From Bowmanella denitrificans (lineage in GTDB: Bacteria > Pseudomonadota > Gammaproteobacteria > Enterobacterales > Alteromonadaceae): a stretch of DNA of 64,000 bases. Made by a program: the position numbers and the translations under genes. The notes under the pieces are model-generated. The model saw nothing but the letters and a program-made list of their open reading frames with translations, made no database searches and was not told the DNA's origin. The DNA is taken from contig NZ_PEBU01000010.1 in the NCBI RefSeq assembly GCF_002887595.1, positions 124,001 through 188,000 on the forward strand, in the 5' to 3' direction. Shown here piece by piece: positions 34,360-42,764 of the stretch. Position 1 is the first letter of the stretch, and each line of letters opens with the position of its first letter.

Positions 34360-34733
34360 TCAAAGCCGCCAAGTTCCTTGGAAGTAATAAAGTCCTGCAC
34401 GGCAGATACGCCGTCATTCCCATACAGCTTAATGGTCTCGGCGGCGGTCAGGCCATTTAAAGATGGAATGGGTTTGCCGACATACCAGGCCCAGGCCTCC
34501 AGGTCGGAATTAAACCATGGGCGCACTCTGGTCAGAATGGCTTTAACGTCCACTAAGCGGGTTTGTACTTTCGGACTGCTTAACCTGACCTGCTTGGTTA
34601 GCGACTGCATGGGAATATCCATATACCTGGACAATTGCTCAACCGTAACACCAATACCCTCGGCCAGGGCTCTGGGATTCACCAAACCCGCTGAACTCAC
34701 TGCAGCCGTATTGCTTGTTGAATCTGCATGCAT
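34356..34733 (-). CDS. Xre/MbcA/ParS-type antitoxin with DUF2384 domain
   Basis: The 125 residues have an N-terminal DNA-binding helical domain (LAEGIGVTVEQLSRYMDIPM, SLTKQVRL) and a C-terminal toxin-binding DUF2384 region (PWFNSDLEAWAWYVGKPIPS, LTAAETIKLYGNDGVSAVQDF). It neutralises the RES toxin encoded next and likely represses the promoter upstream at 34734 onward. The order, antitoxin first with a four-base overlap, is the usual one. An AAAAATAGGTCG stretch lies just upstream, with no clear ribosome site. Confidence 0.87.
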   Translation of the reverse strand: MHADSTSNTAAVSSAGLVNPRALAEGIGVTVEQLSRYMDIPMQSLTKQVRLSSPKVQTRLVDVKAILTRVRPWFNSDLEAWAWYVGKPIPSLNGLTAAETIKLYGNDGVSAVQDFITSKELGGFE

Positions 34734-34895
34734 CAGTATCGACCTATTTTTGACTGGCTATTAGGTCATATATTAGTCTTTTCTGTGCTTTTATCCACAG
34801 ATTCTGTGCAATCCCCCGTTCCCCTTTACAGGCCACTACAAACTTTTCTGTCTGTGTTTTCACCGCAAAACCACTGATGCTATTCCACTTCCATA

Positions 34896-34987
34896 TTCAC
34901 CGCAGAGCCGCAGAGGTCACGGAGGAAAACAGGAGAGCTTTTAATCTAGGCCCATGAAATCTCAGCGTTCTCTGCGTCTCCGCGGTG
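34896..34987. repeat. type B inverted-repeat element, unit 1 of 2
   Basis: TTCACCGCAGAGCCGCAGAG opens, GAGCTTTTAATCTAGGCCC is the core, and CTCTGCGTCTCCGCGGTG closes. A partial left arm (TTCACCGCAAAACCACTG) lies at about 34858. The next unit starts 103 bases on. Confidence 0.87.
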
Positions 34988-34998
34988 CACAACGACTT

Positions 34999-35089
34999 TT
35001 ACCGCAGAGCCGCGGAGGTCACGGAGAAAAGCAGGAGATCTCTTAATCCAGGGCCTTGAAATCTCAGCGTTCTCTGCGTCTCCGCGGTG
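34999..35089. repeat. type B inverted-repeat element, unit 2 of 2
   Basis: TTACCGCAGAGCCGCGGAGG opens, GGAGATCTCTTAATCCAGGG is the core, and CTCTGCGTCTCCGCGGTGAA closes. The unit is nearly the same as the one at 19610. Confidence 0.87.
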
Positions 35090-35143
35090 AATATTGTAAA
35101 ACATACAAAATAGGCACAGGGGCCAGCGAGAATCGTCTTCACC

Positions 35144-35683
35144 CTAGCCCACGCCCTGCACTTCTTCCAGGTGGTTATAAAAGTGCATAACATGCGCCAC
35201 TTCGTAATCCGCCTTACTCAGTTCGCCATAAGCAAAATGCGGCGCCAGCGGCCCCTGGTGGGCCTGAAACGCCAGCATAGCCTGGCGGAAGCGGCGAATG
35301 GCGCTGTTTACCTCGCCTTGCGCGGCAATGGTCGGCGCACCGGGAATAGGCTCACTCAGGCTGTGGGCCATTTCACCCCTGGCGCTAAATACCGCAAAGG
35401 CGGCTTTACCCAGGGTATGTTTAAACACCGGGGATTTATGTTCTGGAAAACCGCTAAGGGAATATTCAATGCTTTGTGCACAGTGGCTGAAGATTTGAAA
35501 CAGGTTCCAGTCACCCGTCGCAGATAACTGCTGGGGTTGCAGGCTGTCCAGTTTGGCCAGCGCCAGTTCCATACTCAGTTGCGCACGGCTAACCTGCTGT
35601 GAGCTTAGCCAAAGGCCGCCACCCGCGGCAGCCAGGACACCAGTGCCAAGCAGGAAACGCTGAATAAATTGCCGACGGTTCAT
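35144..35683 (-). CDS. DUF1569-like exported protein with Tat-type signal
   Basis: The 179 residues start MNRRQFIQRFLLGTG, a twin-arginine signal, followed by AAAGGGLWL. The mature part, TGDWNLFQIFSHCAQSIEYSL to PHFAYGELSKADYEVAHVMHFYNHL, fits the DUF1569 (DinB-like helical bundle) group, with histidines near both ends of the bundle that could bind metal. It is likely periplasmic. The ATG at 35683 starts the Tat motif; an in-frame GTG three codons earlier is possible. The function is unknown. Confidence 0.75.
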   Translation of the reverse strand: MNRRQFIQRFLLGTGVLAAAGGGLWLSSQQVSRAQLSMELALAKLDSLQPQQLSATGDWNLFQIFSHCAQSIEYSLSGFPEHKSPVFKHTLGKAAFAVFSARGEMAHSLSEPIPGAPTIAAQGEVNSAIRRFRQAMLAFQAHQGPLAPHFAYGELSKADYEVAHVMHFYNHLEEVQGVG

Positions 35684-35811
35684 ATACTGCACTTGCCAAT
35701 GTTGCTATATGCCGCCAGCATAGGTGGCACCAGGGCGCTTAACAAGCAGAAAAGTGGGTAACTACTTCTGCCCGTAAGTCGATTAGATCAAAGTATTGAA
35801 ACAGGTCACCA

Positions 35812-36345
35812 TCAATTCAAACAATCAACAGAGTTAACTTTGATAAAGTTCTCCATCCTGTAGTTGTCTTCCTTCATAGTAAAAGAGAGCGCGGCATCAC
35901 TCACTTCGTAGTCATCATTTGGATCTGCTGTATCAGTCTTTCGCAGCTTATATGGCGGTAATACCTTCCAGGAAATCAGATCAAACCTATGTGAACTTGA
36001 GATATCAACCTGACCTGTCAGTTTATTCTGAGTTTCAAATTGATAACTAAAACCAGTTAGCTCAAATACGTTATCTGCGTAGGCTTGACCACCATCTTCG
36101 GGAGACGGCAGAGAAGCAGGAAGCGCTAAAAATATAGGTTCCTTACTCGCGATAGGCCGCCCCCCATGCCATTTATCCAACTTATACAGCTTGGCACATA
36201 GTGGGGCCCCGGTAACATTTAGATAGACTGCTGTAATGACTTCTGGCTTAGCAGACATTCTTGCTTGGCGGGAGTAAAGAAATGGCTTGAAGACATATAT
36301 CACCATAAGTACTACAACAGCTGCCAATAAAAGTAATCTTTTCAT
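35812..36345 (-). CDS. hypothetical membrane-anchored protein
   Basis: The 177 residues have one N-terminal membrane segment (LLLLAAVVVLMVIYVFKPFL), then a soluble, beta-rich-looking part with two cysteines (PLCAKLYK and NSVDCLN at the end) that could form a disulfide outside the membrane. No family recognised. The composition is AT-rich like the toxin genes around it. It is divergent from the CdiA-type toxin gene, with 122 bases between the starts. Confidence 0.65.
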   Translation of the reverse strand: MKRLLLLAAVVVLMVIYVFKPFLYSRQARMSAKPEVITAVYLNVTGAPLCAKLYKLDKWHGGRPIASKEPIFLALPASLPSPEDGGQAYADNVFELTGFSYQFETQNKLTGQVDISSSHRFDLISWKVLPPYKLRKTDTADPNDDYEVSDAALSFTMKEDNYRMENFIKVNSVDCLN

Positions 36346-36467
36346 TGCAATCCCTGGCTCACAATTTCACAAACCACAGAGATGTAAGTCATGAATCTCC
36401 AGATTTGTGCATGTTTTAAACAAAACACAATACACTATAACTGTGGTCTGAAAATTAGCAGGATTTT

Positions 36468-37358
36468 ATGGCCGCATTCATCAATGCCTATCTGAACGAG
36501 TTGCAACAGGCAGCGGAATATAATTGTACAGTCCATATTAACAAGGAGATTGAAATGGAAGAGGGAGTTGAGGTTGTTCTAACACCGATTCAATTGGCTG
36601 CAGTATTAGAAGAAGAAACCATTGAAGAATCTGATAATTTCTCAAACAGACTTTGGGGAGGCGTTACACTGATTGCTGGTGCCATTGAGTTGTTAGGAGG
36701 TGCAGCCCTTTTCTTGGTTCCAGAGCCGACGACTGTAACTAAAATTGCAGGTGGAACCTTGGGTCTTCATGGTCTGGACACTGCTTCGGCAGGCTTCATG
36801 CAAGTTGTTTCAGGTAAAACTCGCACGACACTTACTTCACAGGCCGTTGAAGCTACTGCAAGTTATTTAGGTTCAAGTGAGGACGTATCAAAAAAGATCG
36901 GAATAGCGGTAGATATTGGTGTCCCTTTGCTTACGGGCTTTGCTGGATTAGCCCGAGCAATTGCAGTAAGGAGAGGCTTAATAAGCCTTACAGCCGAAGA
37001 AGTTGCCGGTGGCCATACAATTGCGCGCCATATTGGTTTATCCGAAGCGCAACTTAGAGCGCGACTATTAAGTCAGCCTAAGATACCTGCCGCGACGACA
37101 TTCAGATCATTAAGAGATGCAGAACGTTATGTATCCGCAGCTTTGATCGCTAATAAAGCATTAATAAAGGAGTGGGCTAAGTCAGCAACTGTCGGTCAGA
37201 CGAAAGGATTTATGTACGACGCAGGAAGAGTTGTTGGCGAAGGGGTTATCAGAAATAGTGGTCAGTTGCAGAAGCTCACGAAAGTTGCCGTTGTAATTCG
37301 GAAGGTCCAGCAACAGAATAGAGTATATTTTGTTTTAACAGCTTACCCAAAACCATAA
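36468..37358 (+). CDS. orphan polymorphic toxin with CdiA-CT RNase A-like domain
   Basis: The 296 residues end in a bacterial RNase A-like toxin domain (about 175-296): EEVAGGHTIARHIGLSEAQL with the catalytic histidines, ATTFRSLRDAERYV, KALIKEWAKSATVG and the closing VYFVLTAYPK. The first 170 residues have a hydrophobic pretoxin-type part (TLIAGAIELLGGAALFLV). There is no CdiA filament, TpsB partner or signal peptide. AGGA lies just before the ATG and CTATAAC upstream may be the -10. The immunity gene follows after 11 bases. Delivery, perhaps by type VI secretion, is unknown. Confidence 0.82.
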   Translation: MAAFINAYLNELQQAAEYNCTVHINKEIEMEEGVEVVLTPIQLAAVLEEETIEESDNFSNRLWGGVTLIAGAIELLGGAALFLVPEPTTVTKIAGGTLGLHGLDTASAGFMQVVSGKTRTTLTSQAVEATASYLGSSEDVSKKIGIAVDIGVPLLTGFAGLARAIAVRRGLISLTAEEVAGGHTIARHIGLSEAQLRARLLSQPKIPAATTFRSLRDAERYVSAALIANKALIKEWAKSATVGQTKGFMYDAGRVVGEGVIRNSGQLQKLTKVAVVIRKVQQQNRVYFVLTAYPKP

Positions 37359-37369
37359 GATTATCACCA

Positions 37370-37672
37370 ATGAACAGTACATCTGAGCGTTATACTGCTT
37401 TGAAAGAACTGATTTCTGGTTGGTTTCACCAAGATTATGATCTGGAGGGAGACTCAATCACTGAGATTATGAGTGCATTTATGCGGTCGTGCTCGACGCA
37501 AAGGAAAAAGCAGTTAAGTAACGACATTGCTGATTTTTTGTCCTCAGCAACAGGGCCCTTGGATAACGAATTTGAAATGGAATTTCAACCTGATGTAGAC
37601 CCAAAGGCCTTCTCAGGCAGTGCACGCCGTTTCCTTGAAGAGATAAAGACGGAGTTGGAGCCTGAAAGATAA
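37370..37672 (+). CDS. CdiI-type immunity protein
   Basis: The 100 residues begin with ALKELISGWFHQDYDLEGDS, the typical start of the small CdiI immunity family paired with CdiA RNase toxins, followed by helices (TEIMSAFMRSCSTQRKKQLS; ARRFLEEIKTELEPE). It is acidic, as expected for a protein that covers a basic RNase. It starts 11 bases after the toxin gene. The pairing and sequence type both support the call. Confidence 0.8.
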   Translation: MNSTSERYTALKELISGWFHQDYDLEGDSITEIMSAFMRSCSTQRKKQLSNDIADFLSSATGPLDNEFEMEFQPDVDPKAFSGSARRFLEEIKTELEPER

Positions 37673-37753
37673 ATCACTCTTATTTTTGGGTTTTCACACA
37701 GGAAAAAGATTCAGCCCTTTGCCGTTAAAAGAAAGGACCAGCCAGTTGCTAGA

Positions 37754-38410
37754 TCACAGCGGCTTTTGGCTCATCAGATAATCGATAGTGCCCAGGCTGG
37801 TATTGGAAATATGGTTGCGCATGGCGTCGAAGGCTTTGTCACGGTCGCCGGCGATAATGGCTTCAACCAGTTCACCATGTTCACGGAAGGATGCTTCCAG
37901 GCGATTGCGTTTTTCAAATAACCAGGGCTGGCGATACAAACTCAGGCGCTTACGCAGCTTGGCAATGGTTTCCTGCAGGGTTTTATTGCGTGAGCCCTGG
38001 TGAATGGCGGTATGGATTTGGTTATTAAGCTCGGCAAAACGCTCAACATCTTCGCTGTGTACCGCTTCTTCCGACAACTGATGCATACGCTGAATTTGTT
38101 TGCGTTCAACGGCCGTCATACGCTCGGCACTCAGGCGTGCGCATAAGGCTTCCAGTTCCTGCAGGGCTTCGTACATATCGCTGAGCTGATCAATATCCAG
38201 CTCAATCACGGTGACCCCTTTATGGGCTTTGCTTTCCACCAGGCCGCTGGTATGCAGCAGGCGAAAGGCCTCGCGAATAGGGGTGCGGGATACGCCGAAT
38301 TGATTGGCAATTTCCTGCTCTTCCAACTTTTGTCCGGGTTTGATCTCGCCGGAGATAATTTGCGCAGACAGTTGGTTATAAATTTTGTCAGAGATAGTCA
38401 GAGTGGACAT
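37754..38410 (-). CDS. GntR family regulator, FCD subfamily
   Basis: The 218 residues have an N-terminal winged helix (QEIANQFGVSRTPIREAFRLLHTSGLVESKAHKG) and an all-helical FCD ligand domain with metal-binding histidine candidates (LNNQIHTAIHQGS; FREHGELVEAI; MRNHISNTS). Family members bind organic acids and control catabolic operons. The ATG at 38410 is the likely start; an in-frame TTG eight codons earlier is possible. It lies next to the FAA-dioxygenase-decarboxylase operon, and GTATAC/GTGTACAC sites around that region are candidate targets. Confidence 0.88.
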   Translation of the reverse strand: MSTLTISDKIYNQLSAQIISGEIKPGQKLEEQEIANQFGVSRTPIREAFRLLHTSGLVESKAHKGVTVIELDIDQLSDMYEALQELEALCARLSAERMTAVERKQIQRMHQLSEEAVHSEDVERFAELNNQIHTAIHQGSRNKTLQETIAKLRKRLSLYRQPWLFEKRNRLEASFREHGELVEAIIAGDRDKAFDAMRNHISNTSLGTIDYLMSQKPL

Positions 38411-38493
38411 TCCTATTGCTTCAAACGCAGCCAAACTGCGGCCAGTTTAAAAGATATCCCTTAAGTTTCAAGCGATATATACACAGACATTTT

Positions 38494-38505
38494 ATTGTGT
38501 ACACG
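38494..38505. promoter_or_regulatory. possible GntR operator, upstream of the regulator gene
   Basis: ATTGTGTACACG contains the palindrome GTGTACAC and resembles the ATTGTATACATT sites at 45287 and 46896. It lies about 85 bases before the regulator start. Autoregulation is inferred. Confidence 0.35.
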
Positions 38506-38526
38506 CCAGAATTATATTTATCACTT

Positions 38527-38619
38527 TTCACCGCAGAGCCGCAGAGGTCACAGAGAAAAGCAGGAGATCTTTCAATCCTTACCCCTGAAATCTCTGCGTT
38601 CTCTGCGCCTCCGCGGTTC
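38527..38619. repeat. type B element, unit 1 of 3
   Basis: TTCACCGCAGAGCCGCAGAG opens, GCAGGAGATCTTTCAATCC is the core, and TCTGCGCCTCCGCGG closes. The next unit starts exactly 102 bases later. Confidence 0.9.
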
Positions 38620-38628
38620 ACAATGGCT

Positions 38629-38720
38629 TTCACTGCAGAGCCGCGGAGGTCACAGAGAGAAGCAGGAGATCTTTTAATCTAGGCCCATGAATTCTCTGCG
38701 TTCTCTGCGTCTCGGCGGTG
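38629..38720. repeat. type B element, unit 2 of 3
   Basis: TTCACTGCAGAGCCGCGGAG opens, GCAGGAGATCTTTTAATC is the core, and CTCTGCGTCTCGGCGGTG closes. CACAATGGCT links it to the next unit, 102 bases on. Confidence 0.9.
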
Positions 38721-38730
38721 CACAATGGCT

Positions 38731-38813
38731 TTCACTGCAGAGCCGCGGAGGTCACAGAGAGAAGCAGGAGATCTTTTAATCTAGGCCCATCAATTCTCTG
38801 CGTCTCGGCGGTG
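38731..38813. repeat. type B element, unit 3 of 3 (shortened)
   Basis: It is the same as unit 2 except for loss of about ten bases in the right arm (one TCTCTGCGT missing). It ends 12 bases before the aldehyde dehydrogenase stop. Confidence 0.88.
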
Positions 38814-38825
38814 AATAAACTCCCT

Positions 38826-40280
38826 TTAATCAAGGTCGAGTTGCATGCACATGACTTTGGTCTGGCTCATTTCCCGTACCGCGAATTTCACCCCCTCGCG
38901 CCCCAGGCTGCCGCGCTTGGCCCCACCAAAAGGCATAGCATCCAAGCGGTAATCGGTGGAATCGTTAACCATCACACCGGCCACATCCAGTTCGCGGCTG
39001 ACTTTCATGGCGGTATTTAAATTACTGGTAAATACCGCGCCATGAATAGAAAACTCAGCACTGTTGGCCTGGGCCAGAGCCTGATCCAAATCATCAAAGG
39101 CAAACAAGCTCACCACCGGGCCAAAGGCTTCCTGACACACCAGCCGGTCGCTGTCTTTGAGGTTATCCAGGGCGGTAGGATAGTAACAGGCACCATCGCG
39201 CTTGCCGCCCACCAGCAAATTGGCGCCGTTGGCCAACGCCTGCTCAACCCATTGCTCAATGCGGATGGCTTCGCGCTCGTTGATCATGGGGCCAATATCG
39301 GTGTCATCCAACAGCTGGCTACCCACTTTCAGCCTGGCGGTTTGTTCGACAAAGGCCTGTTTAAAGGCCCCGTACAGGCTACGCTGAATATAAATGCGCT
39401 GTACTCCAATGCAGTTTTGCCCTACCGCCCAGTAAGCGCCAGACACGCAGGCTTCCACAGCCTTTTGCAGATTGCAGTCGTCCATCACCAGCACCGGGCT
39501 GTTGGCCCCCAGTTCCATGGCCAGCTTTTTAATCCCGGCGTTTTTGGCAATGATTTCCGCCGAGGCTTCGCCGCCGGTGTAGGTCACCATCGCCACATCT
39601 TTATGGCCCACCAGGGCCTGGGCGAATTCCCGCGCATAGCCGGTCAGCACATTGACCTGGCCTGGCGGCAGACCGCTTTCGAGCAGGGCCTGCACCAGCA
39701 TTAATGCAGACAAGGGCGCCTGCTGCGACGGTTTCAGCACCACCGCATTGCCAGCGGCCAGGGCCGGGCCCAGCTTATGGGCTGCCAGGTTTAACGGATC
39801 ATTAAAGGGCGTAATGGCGGCAATCACCCCCAACGGCACCTGCTCGTAATAACCAATGCGCTGTTCGCCACCGGCAAAACTGTCGAAACGCAGGGTTTCG
39901 CCGCACAGCCTGGTGGCTTCCTCGGCCGACAGATTCAGGGTGTTGACGCAGCGGCGCACTTCCTTACGGGCGGCCTGTATCGGTTTGCCGGTTTCCAGCG
40001 CGATAGTACGGGCAAAATCCTCCAGCCGCTGCTGCACCAGATTAGCCGCGCCTTTTAACCAGGCGGTGCGCTCGGCACTGGGCACAAAGCGATGTTTCTC
40101 AAACGCCTGTCTGGCACTTTTCACCGCCTGCAGCACATGGCGGTCGTCAGCACAGGACACTTCGCTAATCACCTCGTTATTAAAGGGATTATGGATCTGC
40201 ATACTGGCGCTACTGGCCAGCCACTGACCGTTGATCAGCAAACTGGCCGCGGCACTTGGGTACTTGATGGCGGCCTGCAT
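38826..40280 (-). CDS. NAD(P)-dependent aldehyde dehydrogenase
   Basis: The 484 residues have all aldehyde dehydrogenase marks: ITPFNDPLNLAAHKLGPALA (catalytic Asn region), VVLKPSQQAP, the catalytic Glu in MELGANSPVLV, the catalytic Cys in GQNCIGVQRIYIQ, and EAFGPVVSLFAFD. The end MPFGGAKRGSLGREGVKFAV is typical. It is the last gene of a five-gene operon and follows the ThDP enzyme by one base, so it probably oxidises the aldehyde made by that decarboxylase to an acid. The exact substrate is not known. Confidence 0.9.
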   Translation of the reverse strand: MQAAIKYPSAAASLLINGQWLASSASMQIHNPFNNEVISEVSCADDRHVLQAVKSARQAFEKHRFVPSAERTAWLKGAANLVQQRLEDFARTIALETGKPIQAARKEVRRCVNTLNLSAEEATRLCGETLRFDSFAGGEQRIGYYEQVPLGVIAAITPFNDPLNLAAHKLGPALAAGNAVVLKPSQQAPLSALMLVQALLESGLPPGQVNVLTGYAREFAQALVGHKDVAMVTYTGGEASAEIIAKNAGIKKLAMELGANSPVLVMDDCNLQKAVEACVSGAYWAVGQNCIGVQRIYIQRSLYGAFKQAFVEQTARLKVGSQLLDDTDIGPMINEREAIRIEQWVEQALANGANLLVGGKRDGACYYPTALDNLKDSDRLVCQEAFGPVVSLFAFDDLDQALAQANSAEFSIHGAVFTSNLNTAMKVSRELDVAGVMVNDSTDYRLDAMPFGGAKRGSLGREGVKFAVREMSQTKVMCMQLDLD

Positions 40281-40281
40281 A

Positions 40282-41907
40282 TCAGGGTTTGTCCTTACGC
40301 AGTACCAGACCGTCGTACTCTCGGGAATTTAAGATGGCCTCAACAATCACCGGCCCCTGCATGGCAAAGGCTTTTTCCAGCGCCTGGGCGTATTCCTGTT
40401 TATCAAAGGCTTTTAGCACCGGCGCACCAAAGATATTGTCACCACCTATGGTGCCACGTTCACGAATCGGTGTGCCGTAAATGGGGTTGTGCTTTTTCTC
40501 CTGCTTAATGCGGATCAGCGCCAGGTCATTGTCGGTAAACAGCACATAAACAATATTCAGCTTTTCCCTGACGGCCACCGCCAGTTCACCAGCGGTCATT
40601 AAAAAGCCGCCGTCACCTACCACTGAACAGACCGGGGTGTCGGGTTTACACAGCTTGGCGGCAATAGCCGAAGGAATAGCAAAGCCCATGGCCGACCAAC
40701 CGTTGGTCATAATCTGCAAACCGGCTTTAGGAGTGGGCCACTTTTGCCCAATCAGGTGAATATGCGCGCCCACATCGCAGGTCATAATGCCGTGTTGCGG
40801 GAACTTGTCGCGCAAAATGTCCAGCGCCGCACAAGGGCCGAAGGCGTCATTGGCTGGCGACATACGGGCAAACATCTCGGCCTTACGCTGGGCCAGTGCA
40901 TTCAGATCCCAGTTCTTGGCGCTGCAGTCACTGGCCAGCAGATATTCCACCGAATGCTTAATATTGCCCAGCACGTCACAGGCCAGGGTATATTTGCTGG
41001 TGTCCAGGTCGGTGGCAGCAATATCCAGGCTGACCAGCGGCGCATTGGGGATCCAGTCTTCGTAGTTAAACTCCACTTCGTCGTAGCCAATGCTGACCAC
41101 CAAATCAGCCTGCTGATGGGTTTGCCCCACCACATCACTCAGGGCATGGAACAGCACCCCGGCATAACATGGATGGGATTCGGCCAGCATGCCTTTGGCC
41201 ATAGGGTTTAACACCACCGGCACCTGGAATTTTTCGGCCAGGGCGATGACCTGCTCCTGCACGCCGCTGGTGATGGCGCGCATGCCCAGTGCAATCACGG
41301 GTTTGTCGGCCTGCACAAACAATTCGCGCATTTTGTCCAGCAGCACCTGGGCAGCGGGCTCGGCAATTTTCACCGGAATCGGCTTGGCACTTTCTGCCAC
41401 CGCTGGCAGGGCACTCATCCCCACAGGCAGGCCAATATGCACCGGCCCTGGTACACCAGACATGGCCACATGGGCTGCATCAAAGATGATTTCGCGCACC
41501 CGCTCAGCTTCCAGACGGGTGTTTTTTTTGGTGATGGGGGCAAACAGCGCCTGATGATCAATGGCCATTTGCACTATGCGGCCGCGTTTGGCGGCAGGCA
41601 TTTCGTCGGTCAGGGCAATCATTGGCGAGCGGTCCAGATAGGCACTGCCCACGCCGGTGGCCAGGTTAGTCGCGCCCGGCCCGAAAGTGCCGAAACACAC
41701 CCCAGGTACGCCGGTAATACGGCCACAAACATCGGCCATAAAGGCGGCACCACCCTCATGGGTGGCCAGCACAAATTCAATGCCGTCTGTGGAGCGCAGG
41801 GCTTCCATGTAGTCGACCCAGCCCCCGCTGGGTACGCCGAAGACATGTTTGACGCCCAGCTCCTTGAGCGCATCGACGACCTGTTGAGCTACGGTTTTAT
41901 TAGTCAT
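40282..41907 (-). CDS. thiamine-diphosphate enzyme, 2-oxo acid decarboxylase-like
   Basis: The 541 residues belong to the acetolactate synthase/benzoylformate decarboxylase superfamily. The catalytic glutamate is in LATHEGGAAFMADVCGR (about 48-64), followed by GTFGPGATNLATGV, and the ThDP-Mg motif is VVGDGGFLMTAGE to VLFTDND (about 426-455). There is no regulatory subunit. Sitting one base before an aldehyde dehydrogenase, it probably decarboxylates a 2-oxo acid to an aldehyde rather than making acetolactate. An oxygen-dependent or CoA-type role cannot be excluded. Confidence 0.87.
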   Translation of the reverse strand: MTNKTVAQQVVDALKELGVKHVFGVPSGGWVDYMEALRSTDGIEFVLATHEGGAAFMADVCGRITGVPGVCFGTFGPGATNLATGVGSAYLDRSPMIALTDEMPAAKRGRIVQMAIDHQALFAPITKKNTRLEAERVREIIFDAAHVAMSGVPGPVHIGLPVGMSALPAVAESAKPIPVKIAEPAAQVLLDKMRELFVQADKPVIALGMRAITSGVQEQVIALAEKFQVPVVLNPMAKGMLAESHPCYAGVLFHALSDVVGQTHQQADLVVSIGYDEVEFNYEDWIPNAPLVSLDIAATDLDTSKYTLACDVLGNIKHSVEYLLASDCSAKNWDLNALAQRKAEMFARMSPANDAFGPCAALDILRDKFPQHGIMTCDVGAHIHLIGQKWPTPKAGLQIMTNGWSAMGFAIPSAIAAKLCKPDTPVCSVVGDGGFLMTAGELAVAVREKLNIVYVLFTDNDLALIRIKQEKKHNPIYGTPIRERGTIGGDNIFGAPVLKAFDKQEYAQALEKAFAMQGPVIVEAILNSREYDGLVLRKDKP

Positions 41908-41930
41908 AATAGGGTACCCGTTAATAGTGA

Positions 41931-42752
41931 TTATGCATGAATGTAGCCCGCGCTATTGCTATGCGCAGCGGCACTGGGCGCAAGCCCGGCCATCTGCAGA
42001 AAGCTCAGCAGGCTGTCGTTAAATTCCACCGGCTTTTCAAAAAAGGCCGAGTGGCCGCAGGCGTCAAATTCCACCAGAAAGGAACCTTCCACCTGCTCCT
42101 GCACCAGACGAATGGCCTCAATGGGGAACAAAATATCGTCCTGCCCGGCCAGAAACATCACGGCAAAACCCAGCTTGCCCAGGGCAGCCGGATCCACCTT
42201 GGTAGGGGCATAGGCGCCGCCCAGGTTACTGCGATCGGTGCGGTTAAAACTGTTGAATTGCCGGTATAACAAGCTTTGCTCGGGGTTGGCCTGGCGAAAT
42301 GCATTGCCCAGTACCCGTTGCAACTGGTCCAGCTCGGCGGTGTCGGCGCGGGCTTTGTCCATAATGGCAGCGACCTCGGGGCTTTCCTGTAAAGCATGCA
42401 GGGAGTCGGCTATCACCAGCCCCGCGACCCGCTCGGGATACTGGCTGGCGAACTGAATGGCGGTGCCGCCGCCCATGGACTGGCCAACCAGGGCAACTTT
42501 GTGCAGTTGCAGATGGTCAAGCAAGGCCAGCAAATCGCTGACAAAGCCGCTACGCCCCAGGCCAGCCTTATCGCTGGAATTGCCAAAGCCACGGTGATCA
42601 AAGGTGATTACCTGATAGGCTTTGGCCAATACCGCCACCTGCTTGTACCAACTGGCATGGTTGCCGCCCAAGCCATGGGCCAGCACCACAGGCTCGCCCT
42701 GACCATGGACTTCGTAATAAAAGTTGTCTTGTGCAATCTGAATAAAGGGCAT
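41931..42752 (-). CDS. alpha/beta hydrolase (C-C bond hydrolase-like)
   Basis: The 273 residues have the alpha/beta hydrolase fold: the oxyanion region HGLGGNHASW, the nucleophile elbow GQSMGGG (about residues 90-96), the acid in FLAGQDDILFP and the histidine in CGHSAFFEKP. Proteins of this type next to a VOC dioxygenase often cleave ring-fission products or lactones. It lies 12 bases after the VOC gene and 23 before the ThDP gene in the same operon. The last 20 residues are a low-complexity tail. Confidence 0.87.
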   Translation of the reverse strand: MPFIQIAQDNFYYEVHGQGEPVVLAHGLGGNHASWYKQVAVLAKAYQVITFDHRGFGNSSDKAGLGRSGFVSDLLALLDHLQLHKVALVGQSMGGGTAIQFASQYPERVAGLVIADSLHALQESPEVAAIMDKARADTAELDQLQRVLGNAFRQANPEQSLLYRQFNSFNRTDRSNLGGAYAPTKVDPAALGKLGFAVMFLAGQDDILFPIEAIRLVQEQVEGSFLVEFDACGHSAFFEKPVEFNDSLLSFLQMAGLAPSAAAHSNSAGYIHA

Positions 42753-42764
42753 GGTGCGTCTCCT

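Noticed and set aside
38416-38820. Small coding frames in the type B repeat array
   Set aside because: The frames are only the translated repeat (similar peptides appear at 19462 and 34999) and have no ribosome site.
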